A stretch of 37,248 nucleotides of DNA from Rhodocyclaceae bacterium UBA2250 (GCA_002347285.1 DDXW01000060.1:1-37248), one strand, 5' to 3'. Counted from the first letter of the stretch, positions 1-10,133 are shown. Numbers and translations are program-made. Notes: generated from the sequence alone by a model not told the origin.

Positions 1-1
1 C

Positions 2-1168
2 AGAAAAATCGGGGCCGGCGCACCTGTAACTGGTAACGACTTTTTCGACCGTGAACTCGAGCAGCGCCAAATCTGGCGCAAGCTGGCAAGCAACCACTTA
101 CTGATGCTCGCCCCGCGGCGCATCGGCAAGACCTCACTGATTTACCGCCTATGCCAAACCTCCCAAGAGCACGGTTTTTTCAGCCTGCATTGCAGCTTGG
201 CCGGCTGCGAAGACGAGCGCGACTGCGTCAAGGAGATTTTCAAGGCGCTTCAAAACTTGCATACCAACGGTCAGAAGTTCGGCAAGCTCTTCGAAAGTAT
301 CAAATCGTTCAACGTTGCTGGCGCCAACATCAGTTTCGCCAACGACGCGGAAGACGGCTGGCGCGCTGCAGGCGAGGAAATCGGTAAGGCATTGACCGCG
401 AGCGAAGGCAACTGGCTGGTCTGTATCGACGAATTACCGGTCTTCATTGTGAAACTGCTTCAACAAGGCGAACCCGGCCGCCAGCGTGCCCGTACCTTTC
501 TCTACTGGCTGCGCGAGCTACGGCAGACGCATTTCCAGCGCGTCAAATGGCTCTTGGCCGGCTCCATCGGCCTTGACACCATGACTGCGCGGCTTCGTAT
601 CGGCGATGCTATCAATGACTTGGAACCCTACAAGCTTGACGCCTTTTCGCTCGAAACCGCCAGACGTTTCCTTGGCGAGCTTGCACAAAGCTATTCGCTA
701 CCGCTCGATGAAGCCGCCATCGACTATCTGATAATGCGAGTCGGCTGGCCGGTGCCTTATTACCTGCAACTGATGTTCAGCCATCTGAACGACGAATATG
801 TCGATCATCAAACGCGGCCGACGCCCGCTGCCATCGACACCGTCTTCGATAAGCTACTGGGACATGGATACCGGGTACATTTCGACTATTGGCGTCAGCG
901 TCTCGACGACGAGCTGGGGCAGCCCGAAGCTGGATACGCCAGCCGCATCCTTGACCTAATCTGTCCCGCGCCTGAAGGCATGGCTACTGACGCCTTATCG
1001 CAGGCATTGCAGGCACAGGTCAATGATCCCGATACGCGCGATCGCATGCTGCGCCACCTCCTACAAATCCTCGAAAGCGACGGCTACCTCGTCCGCCATG
1101 AAACCGGCCGCTATGCCTATCGCCTGGAATGGTTGCGCATGTATTGGCTCAAGGAACTACGTGCATGA
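2..1168 (+). CDS. P-loop ATPase with C-terminal winged-helix-like region (5' partial)
   Basis: The frame is open to the left edge, so the true start lies outside the window. The first internal ATG (104) cannot be the start because it removes conserved sequence ahead of the P-loop. Visible in order: an N-terminal VTGNDFFDRELE stretch, Walker A APRRIGKTS at about visible residues 37-45, Walker B WLVCIDELPVFI around residue 135, then a basic C-terminal region ending YRLEWLRMYWLKEL that resembles the winged helix closing this family. The pattern fits the 'ATPase domain 2' STAND-like family (PF01637-type) common in archaea and scattered in bacteria. Its stop overlaps the next ATPase by four bases (ATGA), so the two are probably translated together and act together. 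Substrate and role cannot be read from the sequence. Confident as an ATPase; function unknown. Confidence 0.8.
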   Translation, partial: RKIGAGAPVTGNDFFDRELEQRQIWRKLASNHLLMLAPRRIGKTSLIYRLCQTSQEHGFFSLHCSLAGCEDERDCVKEIFKALQNLHTNGQKFGKLFESIKSFNVAGANISFANDAEDGWRAAGEEIGKALTASEGNWLVCIDELPVFIVKLLQQGEPGRQRARTFLYWLRELRQTHFQRVKWLLAGSIGLDTMTARLRIGDAINDLEPYKLDAFSLETARRFLGELAQSYSLPLDEAAIDYLIMRVGWPVPYYLQLMFSHLNDEYVDHQTRPTPAAIDTVFDKLLGHGYRVHFDYWRQRLDDELGQPEAGYASRILDLICPAPEGMATDALSQALQAQVNDPDTRDRMLRHLLQILESDGYLVRHETGRYAYRLEWLRMYWLKELRA

Positions 1169-3468
1169 ACTCCACCATCCAGCCCTACAGCTACAAGTCC
1201 CCGGCGCTCTACAACCCGCGCCTGTGGAACGCCAACGAAGTCCGCGCCTACTATGTCGCCCGGCCGGCCCTGCTGGACCGGATCGTCGCCGATCTAAAGC
1301 GTGAGGATACCTATAATCGCCCACAGCATCGCCTGATCGTCGGCCTGCGCGGCATGGGGAAATCCACCCTCTTACGGAGAATCGCCATCGCAGTCGAGGA
1401 CGACACACAACTCAACGCTGTCTGGCTGCCTCTCAGCTTTCCCGAGGAACAATATAACGTCGCCAGCCTAAGCGACTTCTGGCTCAACTGTCTTGACGCC
1501 CTTTCCGACCTGCTCGAATCGCGCGGTCAAGCCGGCGAATCCACAAAACTTGACGCCGAGGTCGAACAGATCGACCGCAAGGATGGTGAGGGTGCGCTCT
1601 GTGCGCTGCTGCGCGCCGCGAATCAGATGCAACGCCGCTTGCTCTTGCTCGTGGACAACATCGACCTTGTCTTCGAGCGCATCCGTAATGAGGACTGGAA
1701 GCTGCGCGAAGCCCTGCAAGCGCACCCGGAAATCCTCATCGTCGGCGCCAGCGCCAAGGTGCTTGAGGACACTTACAACTACAAGGCGGCCTTCTACGAC
1801 TTCTTCAAGATCGACGAACTGCGCGGATTGAGCGAGGCCGAGATGCGCGAAACCATCGTGAACCTCGCCCGCCTCGGCAAGGCCGAGCACATCGTCGAAC
1901 GCATCGATGCCGACCCGGCCCGCTTGCGCGTGCTGCATACACTGACCGGCGGCAACCCCCGCACCGCCGTTCTACTCTACGGCGTGCTGCTCAAGGGCAT
2001 CGACGGCGACGTGCGCTCCGACCTCGAAGGCCTGCTCGACGAAGTCACACCGCTCTACAAGGCACGATTCGAGGAACTGCCGCCCCTGTCGCAGCAACTG
2101 CTCGACAAGCTCGCCCTCCATTGGCACCCGGCCAACGCCAACACCCTCGCCAAGCAACTCGGCTGGAAGGTCAACCTCGTCTCCTCGCAACTCGACCGTC
2201 TCATCGGCGCCGGCATCGTCGAGAAGGTCAAGGCACCGAAAAGCAAGCGCCTCAACTTCCAGATCGGCGAACGCTTCTTCAACATCTGGTATCTGATGCG
2301 CACCAGCCGCCGGCTGCGTCGGCGGTTGATCTGGCTGGTCGAGTGCTTGCGTGGTCTGTATAGCAATGAGGAATTGTTAGCAATGGCCCGGCAACGCATG
2401 ACACAAACAACAGGAGACCAACGCGATGTCGAAACACTGGTCGCGCTGAGCGATGCTCTAGACAATCTGGCCTATAAACGCGCACTCACGGATTGCGCTC
2501 TAGAACTGCTGACCAAGCTCAAGGAAGACAGCATCATCAACGAATTGTTCGACCTAGAGGGAACCGAATCGTATATCAAGGCACGCCAACTTCGCATTCA
2601 ACTAGGGGAGCAATGGCGGGAAATTCGCGAGAAAGACCACAGTGATCCTCAGCACCGAGAGTGGTTGGCGACAGCGCTGTTTTTGGATGAAGATGACGAG
2701 GCTCTCGGCAATGTGGTGAATAATCAGGGCGAAGATGACAAATCGGATGCAATCTTTGCAATCTTCAAAACCGCATCGGAAAGGACGATCCAGCACTTCG
2801 GTCCCAAAGCGGCACATCTAATGGCCGCCGCGACGCAGAACAACCAGACGACCCCCATCGTGGACCGCGAAGGCATGGCCGCACTGGCCCTTCGCTTGAA
2901 TGCGCCTTACCTGACGGCGATTTCCACCTTGCTTGCATATGGGCAATCAGGGGAAACAAAAGCCAACGATATCGAAGCCACCGCCCAAGTGGTGCTCGAC
3001 TATGACGACCAGGGGTTTCTGCCGTGGGCGATCCTGATGTTCTTCAGAATCGACGAAGAAAGATTTCCTGAGGCAGTGGCGGCGGCAAGACGAGTAATGG
3101 ACAACAATGCGGCCCCTTTTTCCATTGCCACAACCAGTGCAATGTGCATCATGTTCGACACTTCCATTGATCCCTTGCCTTACCTACAAAAAGCATTGAG
3201 CAAGCTTGATTCCGAAGATGCAAAAGAAATGACGACACTCCCATTGTTCGCTGAAATTGCCATCAAGCTAGGGAAAGGCATGGCACTGCTAACCGCCTGG
3301 GACGCAACCTTCCCCGACGGCGAACTACTCCCCTTTCGCGAAGCATTGAATGCCGCCGCGCATGATGATGCCACCCTGCTCGAACTGCTGGCACCAGAAG
3401 TGAAAGAACCGGCCAAACAATTCCTGGCCGTGATCGCTCCGAAGCTGCTGCAGCAAACCGCGCAATGA
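1165..3468 (+). CDS. STAND-like P-loop ATPase with winged helix and long helical C-terminus
   Basis: A 767-residue protein. I place the start at ATG 1165, which overlaps the preceding stop as ATGA; the open frame reaches back to 1129, but those extra 12 codons lie inside the upstream gene. Walker A GLRGMGKST is at residues 60-68, Walker B LLLLVDNIDLVF near 160, and a GGNPR motif near 260 of the sort found in STAND/AAA ATPases. A probable winged helix spans about 305-380 (LAKQLGWKVNLVSSQLDRLI). The last roughly 385 residues are helix-rich and acidic with no motif I recognise, possibly an alpha-solenoid sensor. From about 2400 to 3330 the DNA is visibly richer in A and T than the ATPase half. 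The neighbour downstream is convergent icmF, so the pair ends here. STAND-type ATPases often serve as sensors or regulators; this is inference only. Confidence 0.8.
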   Translation: MNSTIQPYSYKSPALYNPRLWNANEVRAYYVARPALLDRIVADLKREDTYNRPQHRLIVGLRGMGKSTLLRRIAIAVEDDTQLNAVWLPLSFPEEQYNVASLSDFWLNCLDALSDLLESRGQAGESTKLDAEVEQIDRKDGEGALCALLRAANQMQRRLLLLVDNIDLVFERIRNEDWKLREALQAHPEILIVGASAKVLEDTYNYKAAFYDFFKIDELRGLSEAEMRETIVNLARLGKAEHIVERIDADPARLRVLHTLTGGNPRTAVLLYGVLLKGIDGDVRSDLEGLLDEVTPLYKARFEELPPLSQQLLDKLALHWHPANANTLAKQLGWKVNLVSSQLDRLIGAGIVEKVKAPKSKRLNFQIGERFFNIWYLMRTSRRLRRRLIWLVECLRGLYSNEELLAMARQRMTQTTGDQRDVETLVALSDALDNLAYKRALTDCALELLTKLKEDSIINELFDLEGTESYIKARQLRIQLGEQWREIREKDHSDPQHREWLATALFLDEDDEALGNVVNNQGEDDKSDAIFAIFKTASERTIQHFGPKAAHLMAAATQNNQTTPIVDREGMAALALRLNAPYLTAISTLLAYGQSGETKANDIEATAQVVLDYDDQGFLPWAILMFFRIDEERFPEAVAAARRVMDNNAAPFSIATTSAMCIMFDTSIDPLPYLQKALSKLDSEDAKEMTTLPLFAEIAIKLGKGMALLTAWDATFPDGELLPFREALNAAAHDDATLLELLAPEVKEPAKQFLAVIAPKLLQQTAQ

Positions 3469-3517
3469 ATAAGGGGCGCATCCTGCACCTCTTCCGCCGT
3501 CCCGCCAACGTCGATTT

Positions 3518-6500
3518 TTACATCGAGCGCCGGTACTGCCCGCCGACCTCGTAGAGCGCGCCGCTGATCTGGCCCAGCGAGCAGACGCGCACCGCGTCGA
3601 CGAGCACCGCGAAAACGTTGCCGTTGTCGATCACTGTCTGCTTGAGCTTCTGCAGCATCGGCCCTGACTGCGCCGCGTTGCGCTGCTGGAAGTCGCGCAG
3701 GCGCCGGATCTGCGACTGTTTCTCCTCCTCGGTCGAGCGCGCCAGTTCGACGTGGCGCGGGATCGCGTCGCCGGCCGGGTTGCGGAAGGTGTTCACGCCG
3801 ATGATCGGGTGCGAGCCGTCGTGCTTCTTGTGCTCGTAGTAGAGCGATTCCTCCTGGATCTTGCCGCGCTGGTAGCCGGTCTCCATCGCGCCGAGCACGC
3901 CGCCGCGGTCGGCGATCGCCTCGAATTCCTTGAGCACGGCTTCCTCAACCAGGTCCGTCAACTCGTCGATGACGAAGGCGCCCTGGTTCGGGTTCTCGTT
4001 CTTCGCCAGGCCCCACTCGCGGTTGATGACCAGCTGGATCGCCATGGCGCGGCGCACCGACTCGTCGGTCGGCGTGGTGATCGCCTCGTCGTAGGCATTG
4101 GTGTGCAGGCTGTTGCAGTTGTCGTAGACGGCGATCAGCGCCTGCAAGGTCGTGCGGATGTCGTTGAAGGCCATCTCCTGCGCGTGCAGCGAACGGCCCG
4201 AGGTCTGCACGTGGTACTTGAGTTTCTGCGAGCGTTCGTTGGCGCCGTACTTGTGCTTCATCGCCACGGCCCAGATGCGGCGCGCGACGCGGCCGATCAC
4301 CGAGTACTCGGCGTCCATGCCGTTGCTGAAGAAGAAGCTCAGGTTCGGGGCGAAGTCGTCGATGTGCATGCCGCGCGCCAGGTAGCTCTCGACGTAGGTG
4401 AAGCCGTTGGCGAGCGTGAAGGCCAGCTGCGAGATCGGGTTCGCGCCGGCCTCGGCGATGTGGTAGCCGGAGATCGACACCGAATAGAAGTTGCGCACCT
4501 GGTTGTGCACAAAATATTCTTGTATATCGCCCATCATCTTCAGCGCGAACTCGGTGCTGAAGATGCAGGTGTTCTGGCCCTGGTCCTCCTTGAGGATGTC
4601 GGCCTGCACCGTGCCGCGCACGCTGGCGAGCACCCATTCCTTGATCTTCTCGGCCTCGTCCTCGGTCGGCGCCCGGCCGTTGTCGGCATGGAACTTGGCC
4701 AGCTGCTGGTCGATCGCGGTGTTGAAGAACATCGCCAGGATCATCGGCGCCGGGCCGTTGATGGTCATCGACACGCTGGTGGCCGGGTCGCAGAGGTCGA
4801 AGCCGTCGTAGAGCACCTTCAGGTCGTCGAGCGTGGCGATGCTGACGCCGGAGTTGCCGATCTTGCCGTAGATGTCGGGCCGCTCGTCGGGGTCGCAGCC
4901 GTAGAGCGTCACCGAGTCGAAGGCGGTGGACAGGCGCTTGGCCGGCATGCCCTCGGAGACCTTCTTGAAGCGGCGGTTGGTGCGGAAGGCGTCGCCCTCG
5001 CCGGCGAACATGCGCGTCGGGTCCTCGTTCTCGCGCTTGAAGGCGAACACGCCGGCGGTGAAGGGGAAGCTGCCGGGCACGTTCTCCTTCATCAGGTAGC
5101 GCAGCGTCTCGCCCTCGTCGGCGAACTTCGGCAACACCACCTTCCTGACCTTGGTGCCGGAGAGCGTCTCGTGCGTCAGCGCCGTACGGATCTCCTTGTC
5201 GCGGATCTTCACCACGTACTCGTCGCCGCTGTAGGCCTTGACGGTATCGGGCCACATTTCGAGCAGCTTCTTCGCCTTCGGATCGAGCTGGCCGTCCTTC
5301 CAGGCGATCAGCTCGTCGAAGTCCTTGCCGTCCTTCTGGCAGCCTTCGAAGATCGATTTGGCGGTGCGCAGGCTCTGGCGCTCGCGGGCGATGCCCACCT
5401 GCGCGCCGATGTGCCTGTGGTAGCCGCGCACGCTGTCGGCGATCTCGGCGAGGTAGCGCGCGCGCTGCGCCGGCACGATGGCGCGGCTCTGCGATGACTG
5501 CCTCGTCTCGACCCTGGGCAGCTTGCCGGCCTTGAGCTTCAGCCCCCTGGTTTGCAGGTGGGCGGATACAGCCTGGTAGAGCGCGGTCACGCCGTCGTCG
5601 TTGAAGCGCGAGGCCTGGGTGCCGAACACCGGCATCGCTTCCGGGGCTTCCTTGAAGCGCGCGCGGTTGCGCTGGTACTGCTTGCGCACGTCGCGCAAGG
5701 CATCGGCCGCACCCTTGCGGTCGAACTTGTTGATCGCGACGAAGTCGGCGAAGTCGAGCATGTCGATCTTCTCGAGCTGCGAGGCGGCGCCGAACTCGGG
5801 CGTCATCACATAGAGCGAGGCATCGACGTGCGGCACGATCGCGGCGTCGCCCTGGCCGATGCCCGAGGTTTCGACGATCACCAGGTCGAAGCCGGCGAGC
5901 TTGCAGGCGGCGATCACTTCCGGCAGCGCAGCGGAGATTTCCGTTCCCGTGTCGCGCGTTGCCAGCGAGCGCATGAAGATGTGCGGATGCTCGATGGCGT
6001 TCATGCGGATGCGGTCGCCAAGCAGCGCGCCGCCGGTGCGCTTGCGCGACGGGTCGATCGAGACGATGGCGATCTTGAGCGCGTCGTCCTGGTCGAGGCG
6101 GAAGCGGCGGATCAGCTCGTCGGTAAGGCTGGACTTGCCCGCGCCGCCGGTGCCGGTGATACCGAGCGTGGGCACCGCGGGGATCGTCGCGCCCTCGATC
6201 GCCTGCGCGAGCTTGCCGTTCGGGTCGTTTTCCAGCAGCGTGATCGCCCGGGCAAGCTTGCGCCGGTCGCCGCCTTTGAGGTCGTCGAGCGAGACTTCGC
6301 CATCCAGCGCGAAGTCCGACTGGCCGACGACGTCGTTGATCATGCCCTGCAGGCCCATCAGCGCGCCGTCCTCGGGCGAGTAGACGCGCGTTACCCCGTA
6401 GGCGTGCAGCTCGGCGATCTCCTCCGGCACGATCACCCCGCCGCCGCCGCCGAACACCTTGATCTCGCTGCCGCCGCCCGCCTTGAGCAGGTCGATCATG

Positions 6501-6763
6501 TACTTGAAGAACTCGATGTGGCCGCCCTGGTAGGAGGTGATGGCGATGCCCTGCACGTCCTCCTGCAGCGCGGCGTTCACGATCTCCTGCACCGAGCGGT
6601 TGTGGCCGAGGTGGATCACTTCGGCGCCGGTAGCCTGCAGGATGCGCCGCATGATGTTGATCGAGGCGTCGTGGCCGTCGAACAGCGCGGCGGCGGTGAC
6701 GAAGCGCACCTTGTGCTTCGGCTTGTGGGGGGCGAGCTGCTTGGCGATGGACAAATCGGTCAT
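3518..6763 (-). CDS. icmF: Fused isobutyryl-CoA mutase IcmF
   Basis: An adenosylcobalamin-dependent mutase that interconverts isobutyryl-CoA and n-butyryl-CoA, with its G-protein chaperone in the same chain. At 1081 residues it is full length for IcmF. Domains in order: a B12-binding domain with DGHDAS at 29-34 (His31 is the expected lower cobalt ligand), a MeaI-type GTPase domain with Walker A GTGGAGKS at 204-211 and NKFD at 345-348, a linker, and the substrate-binding TIM barrel from about 555 (GSFPFTAGVFAFKRENEDPT). The Phe in GVFAF and the Gln in NPISQLAF sit where isobutyryl-CoA mutases carry Phe and Gln, which argues against a pivalyl- or hydroxyisobutyryl-CoA mutase; this alignment is from memory. 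Start chosen at ATG 6763, with an AAGGAA ribosome site just upstream; a longer open frame reaches 6865 but lacks one. Divergent from an AraC-type regulator. Confidence 0.96.
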   Translation of the reverse strand: MTDLSIAKQLAPHKPKHKVRFVTAAALFDGHDASINIMRRILQATGAEVIHLGHNRSVQEIVNAALQEDVQGIAITSYQGGHIEFFKYMIDLLKAGGGSEIKVFGGGGGVIVPEEIAELHAYGVTRVYSPEDGALMGLQGMINDVVGQSDFALDGEVSLDDLKGGDRRKLARAITLLENDPNGKLAQAIEGATIPAVPTLGITGTGGAGKSSLTDELIRRFRLDQDDALKIAIVSIDPSRKRTGGALLGDRIRMNAIEHPHIFMRSLATRDTGTEISAALPEVIAACKLAGFDLVIVETSGIGQGDAAIVPHVDASLYVMTPEFGAASQLEKIDMLDFADFVAINKFDRKGAADALRDVRKQYQRNRARFKEAPEAMPVFGTQASRFNDDGVTALYQAVSAHLQTRGLKLKAGKLPRVETRQSSQSRAIVPAQRARYLAEIADSVRGYHRHIGAQVGIARERQSLRTAKSIFEGCQKDGKDFDELIAWKDGQLDPKAKKLLEMWPDTVKAYSGDEYVVKIRDKEIRTALTHETLSGTKVRKVVLPKFADEGETLRYLMKENVPGSFPFTAGVFAFKRENEDPTRMFAGEGDAFRTNRRFKKVSEGMPAKRLSTAFDSVTLYGCDPDERPDIYGKIGNSGVSIATLDDLKVLYDGFDLCDPATSVSMTINGPAPMILAMFFNTAIDQQLAKFHADNGRAPTEDEAEKIKEWVLASVRGTVQADILKEDQGQNTCIFSTEFALKMMGDIQEYFVHNQVRNFYSVSISGYHIAEAGANPISQLAFTLANGFTYVESYLARGMHIDDFAPNLSFFFSNGMDAEYSVIGRVARRIWAVAMKHKYGANERSQKLKYHVQTSGRSLHAQEMAFNDIRTTLQALIAVYDNCNSLHTNAYDEAITTPTDESVRRAMAIQLVINREWGLAKNENPNQGAFVIDELTDLVEEAVLKEFEAIADRGGVLGAMETGYQRGKIQEESLYYEHKKHDGSHPIIGVNTFRNPAGDAIPRHVELARSTEEEKQSQIRRLRDFQQRNAAQSGPMLQKLKQTVIDNGNVFAVLVDAVRVCSLGQISGALYEVGGQYRRSM

Positions 6764-6889
6764 GGCGGCATTCCTTGCGATGGACAGTGCGATCTTATGC
6801 CCGCGCCGGCCACGAAGCCATTGCCAGCCCCGCCGGCAATCGTGCAGAATCCGCCAATATCGCAACTTACCGCCAGTAAAGGATTTGCT
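6764..6889. promoter_or_regulatory. Divergent icmF / araC-type intergenic region with operator-like repeats
   Basis: These 126 bases separate the divergent icmF and AraC-type genes. They contain an inverted repeat with arms ATTGCCAGC (6820-6828) and GCCGGCAAT (6832-6840), matching at 8 of 9 positions. They also contain a direct repeat of CCGCCA at 6851-6856 and 6870-6875, spaced 19 bases, close to two helical turns, a layout used by AraC-family proteins. These are candidate operators only; no convincing -35/-10 pair was assigned. Confidence 0.4.
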
Positions 6890-7936
6890 GTGGCAAGAAA
6901 GGCAGGACGGGCATATTCCGCCACGGTCGCGATGGGCTTTGTCACCGGCATGCTCGCGGGCATGGCGCGCACCGGGCGCGATCCCGCCCCGCTGCTTTCA
7001 GCTGCCGGCATCGCGCCGGCCGTGCTCGCCGATCCGTCCGCGCGCATTCCGCTCGCTGCCTACGCCGAGCTCTACAACCGCGTCGCGGCGGCGCTCGACG
7101 ACGAGGCCTTCGGCCTGTTCTCCGCGCCGCTGCGCGGCGGCAGCTTCGAATTCCTCTCCCGCGTCCTGGTCGGCGCCCCCTCACTCGAAGAAGCCCTGCA
7201 GCGCCTGTCCCGCTTCCTGCGCGTGCTGCTGCCCGACATGGCGGTGAGCGTCGCGCGGGAAGGCGGTTACGGCTGGCTGCGCATCGCCGAGACCCGCCCG
7301 CTCGCCCCGAATTCCGACGATCCCGGCCGCGTGTTCGCCTACGAATGGCTGCTGCGCCTGATCCACGGCCTCGCCTGCTGGCTCGCCGGCCGCGGCCTGG
7401 CGCTCGACGCCGTCGACTTCCCCTACCCGAGGCCGCCGCACGCTGCCGACTACGCGCTGATCTACACCGCCGATTCGGGCTTCGGCGCGCAACGACTGGC
7501 CGCACGCTTCCAGGCCAACCTGCTCGATCTGCCGGTGCGGCGCGACGAGGCGGCGCTCGAAGCCTTCCTCGTCGGTGCGCCGGGCCGCATCGCCACGCTC
7601 TACCGGCGTGACCGCAACACGGTGCGCGCCGTGCGCGACCTGCTGCGCGCCGCCCTGCCCGCGCTGCCCGGGCTCGACGAAATCGCTGCAAGGCTGCACC
7701 TCTCGCCGCGCAGCCTGCATCGCCGGCTGGCCGAGGAAGGTGTGAACTTCCGCCAGATCAAGGATGCGCTGCGCCGCGATTTGGCGCTCGCACGGCTGGC
7801 CAAGACCGACATCCCCGTCGCCGTCATCGCTGCCGAACTCGGCTACGCCGATCCCTCGGCGTTCTACCGCGCCTGCGTCGAATGGACAGGCCTCGCGCCG
7901 AGCGATTACCGGGCGTGGCTGGCGGGCCGCGGCTAG
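6890..7936 (+). CDS. AraC/XylS-family transcriptional regulator
   Basis: A 348-residue regulator. Residues about 20-200 resemble the arabinose-binding-like (PF12625) N-terminal domain of OruR/QhpR-type AraC proteins, with SARIPLAAYAELYNRVAAAL and a GSFEFLSRV segment. The C-terminus carries the two-helix-turn-helix DNA-binding domain: LDEIAARLHLSPRSLHRRLAEEG and then VAVIAAELGYADPSAFYRA. The start is placed at GTG 6890, preceded by AAGGA six to seven bases upstream; the next internal ATG is about 15 codons later. The open frame continues far upstream, but that part is antisense to icmF. Divergent transcription from icmF suggests it controls the mutase, perhaps in response to a branched-chain or short-chain acyl compound; this is inference. 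Its stop overlaps the convergent gloA stop by four bases. Confidence 0.88.
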   Translation: MARKAGRAYSATVAMGFVTGMLAGMARTGRDPAPLLSAAGIAPAVLADPSARIPLAAYAELYNRVAAALDDEAFGLFSAPLRGGSFEFLSRVLVGAPSLEEALQRLSRFLRVLLPDMAVSVAREGGYGWLRIAETRPLAPNSDDPGRVFAYEWLLRLIHGLACWLAGRGLALDAVDFPYPRPPHAADYALIYTADSGFGAQRLAARFQANLLDLPVRRDEAALEAFLVGAPGRIATLYRRDRNTVRAVRDLLRAALPALPGLDEIAARLHLSPRSLHRRLAEEGVNFRQIKDALRRDLALARLAKTDIPVAVIAAELGYADPSAFYRACVEWTGLAPSDYRAWLAGRG

Positions 7937-8319
7937 CCGCGCTTGCCGATCAGCTCGATGTAGTAGCCGTCCGGGTCGGCGATGAAGGCGATGATCGTGC
8001 TGCCGGCATTCATCGGACCGGCTTCGCGCACGATGGCGGCGCCGCGCTTCTTTGCCTCTGCGCAGGCAGCGTAGACGTCGTCCACCTCGATGGCGATGTG
8101 GCCGTAGCCATTGCCGACGTCATAATGCTCGACGCCCCAGTTGTAGGTGAGCTCGATGACGGCGTTTTCGCGCTCATCGCCGTAGCCGACGAAGGCGAGG
8201 GTGAACTTTCCCTCCGGATAGTCCTGGCGGCGCAGCAGCCGCATGCCGAGAACGCGGGTATAGAAATCGATGGCGCGGTCGAGGTTGCCGGTGCGGAGCA
8301 TGGTGTGCAGGAGACGCAT
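7933..8319 (-). CDS. gloA: Lactoylglutathione lyase (glyoxalase I)
   Basis: Converts the hemithioacetal of methylglyoxal and glutathione to S-lactoylglutathione, a cytosolic detoxification step. The 128-residue protein has the expected single VOC-fold chain, and all four metal ligands fall at the E. coli positions: His5 (MRLLHTML), Glu56 (AVIELTYNWG), His74 (GYGHIAIEVDD) and Glu122 (GYYIELIGK). The short-loop form indicates a nickel/cobalt-type enzyme rather than the zinc type. The start at ATG 8319 is the only sensible one; an AGGGA lies about eleven bases upstream. It converges with the AraC-type gene, stops overlapping. The glutaredoxin-like and rhlE genes upstream point the same way, with a 76-base gap, so it may share their transcript. 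Confidence 0.95.
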   Translation of the reverse strand: MRLLHTMLRTGNLDRAIDFYTRVLGMRLLRRQDYPEGKFTLAFVGYGDERENAVIELTYNWGVEHYDVGNGYGHIAIEVDDVYAACAEAKKRGAAIVREAGPMNAGSTIIAFIADPDGYYIELIGKRG

Positions 8320-8395
8320 GATGCATTCATCCCTGATATCGATGAAGCGCCATTGTCCCCCTTCCGGCGCCGCCCCGCCAGCGCCGACTTTTCCC

Positions 8396-8788
8396 TCAGC
8401 GCTCGGGGAAGCGCTCGCGCAGGTAGGCGACGATCGCACCGGACTCGTAGAGCCAGTCGACCGTGCCGCCCGCCGCCGCGATGCGCAGGCAGGGCACCAT
8501 CGCCCGGCCGCCGCCGGCGACCAGCTCGTCGCGACGAGTGCCCGGATGCTGCGCGTCGCGCCGCTCGATCGGCAGCGCCAGGCGGTGCATTTCCTGGCGC
8601 ACCCTGATGCAGAACGGACATGTCCTGAATTCGTAGAGCGCCAGATCGCGGCACTGCGCATCGACCAGCGCCTGCGCCTGCGCCAGCCGCGCCACGGCGC
8701 GCGGGCGGCTCAGCCGCTCCCACAGCAGCATGAAGGGGCCGAGCGCGATGCGCAGCGTCCTGAAGAACAGCCTGACGGCGGTTTTCAT
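8396..8788 (-). CDS. Small glutaredoxin/GST-N-like thiol protein with N-terminal hydrophobic segment
   Basis: A 130-residue protein with a thioredoxin fold. The active site reads CPFC (Cys57 and Cys60), followed by an expected helix (IRVRQEMHRL), a cis-proline loop MVPCLRI, and ESGAIVAYLRERF typical of a glutathione S-transferase N-terminal domain. Residues about 8-24 (FFRTLRIALGPFMLLW) are hydrophobic and may anchor it to the inner membrane. Similar proteins are usually annotated as glutaredoxin-like or glutathione S-transferase N-terminal domain proteins. The start at ATG 8788 is preceded by GAGAGGGG, which overlaps the rhlE stop region; the gap to rhlE is 13 bases, so the two are co-transcribed. 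The substrate is unknown; a monothiol or dithiol reductase role is inferred from CPFC and from the gloA neighbour, which also uses glutathione. Confidence 0.85.
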   Translation of the reverse strand: MKTAVRLFFRTLRIALGPFMLLWERLSRPRAVARLAQAQALVDAQCRDLALYEFRTCPFCIRVRQEMHRLALPIERRDAQHPGTRRDELVAGGGRAMVPCLRIAAAGGTVDWLYESGAIVAYLRERFPER

Positions 8789-8801
8789 GCGCGCGCCCCT
8801 C

Positions 8802-10133
<1,332 letters not shown>

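Noticed and set aside
3469..3517. Possible terminator in the convergent ATPase/icmF gap
   Set aside because: Only a 5-bp TCGAT/ATCGA stem around a T-rich loop; too weak to call.
3752..5497. A 581-codon open frame on the plus strand opposite icmF
   Set aside because: Antisense shadow of icmF with no domain, no ribosome site and a biased residue mix (Val, Ala, His, Leu).
5552..6889. N-terminal extension of the AraC-type regulator's frame
   Set aside because: It runs antisense through icmF and lacks similarity to the family. GTG 6890 has a good ribosome site and gives the normal length.
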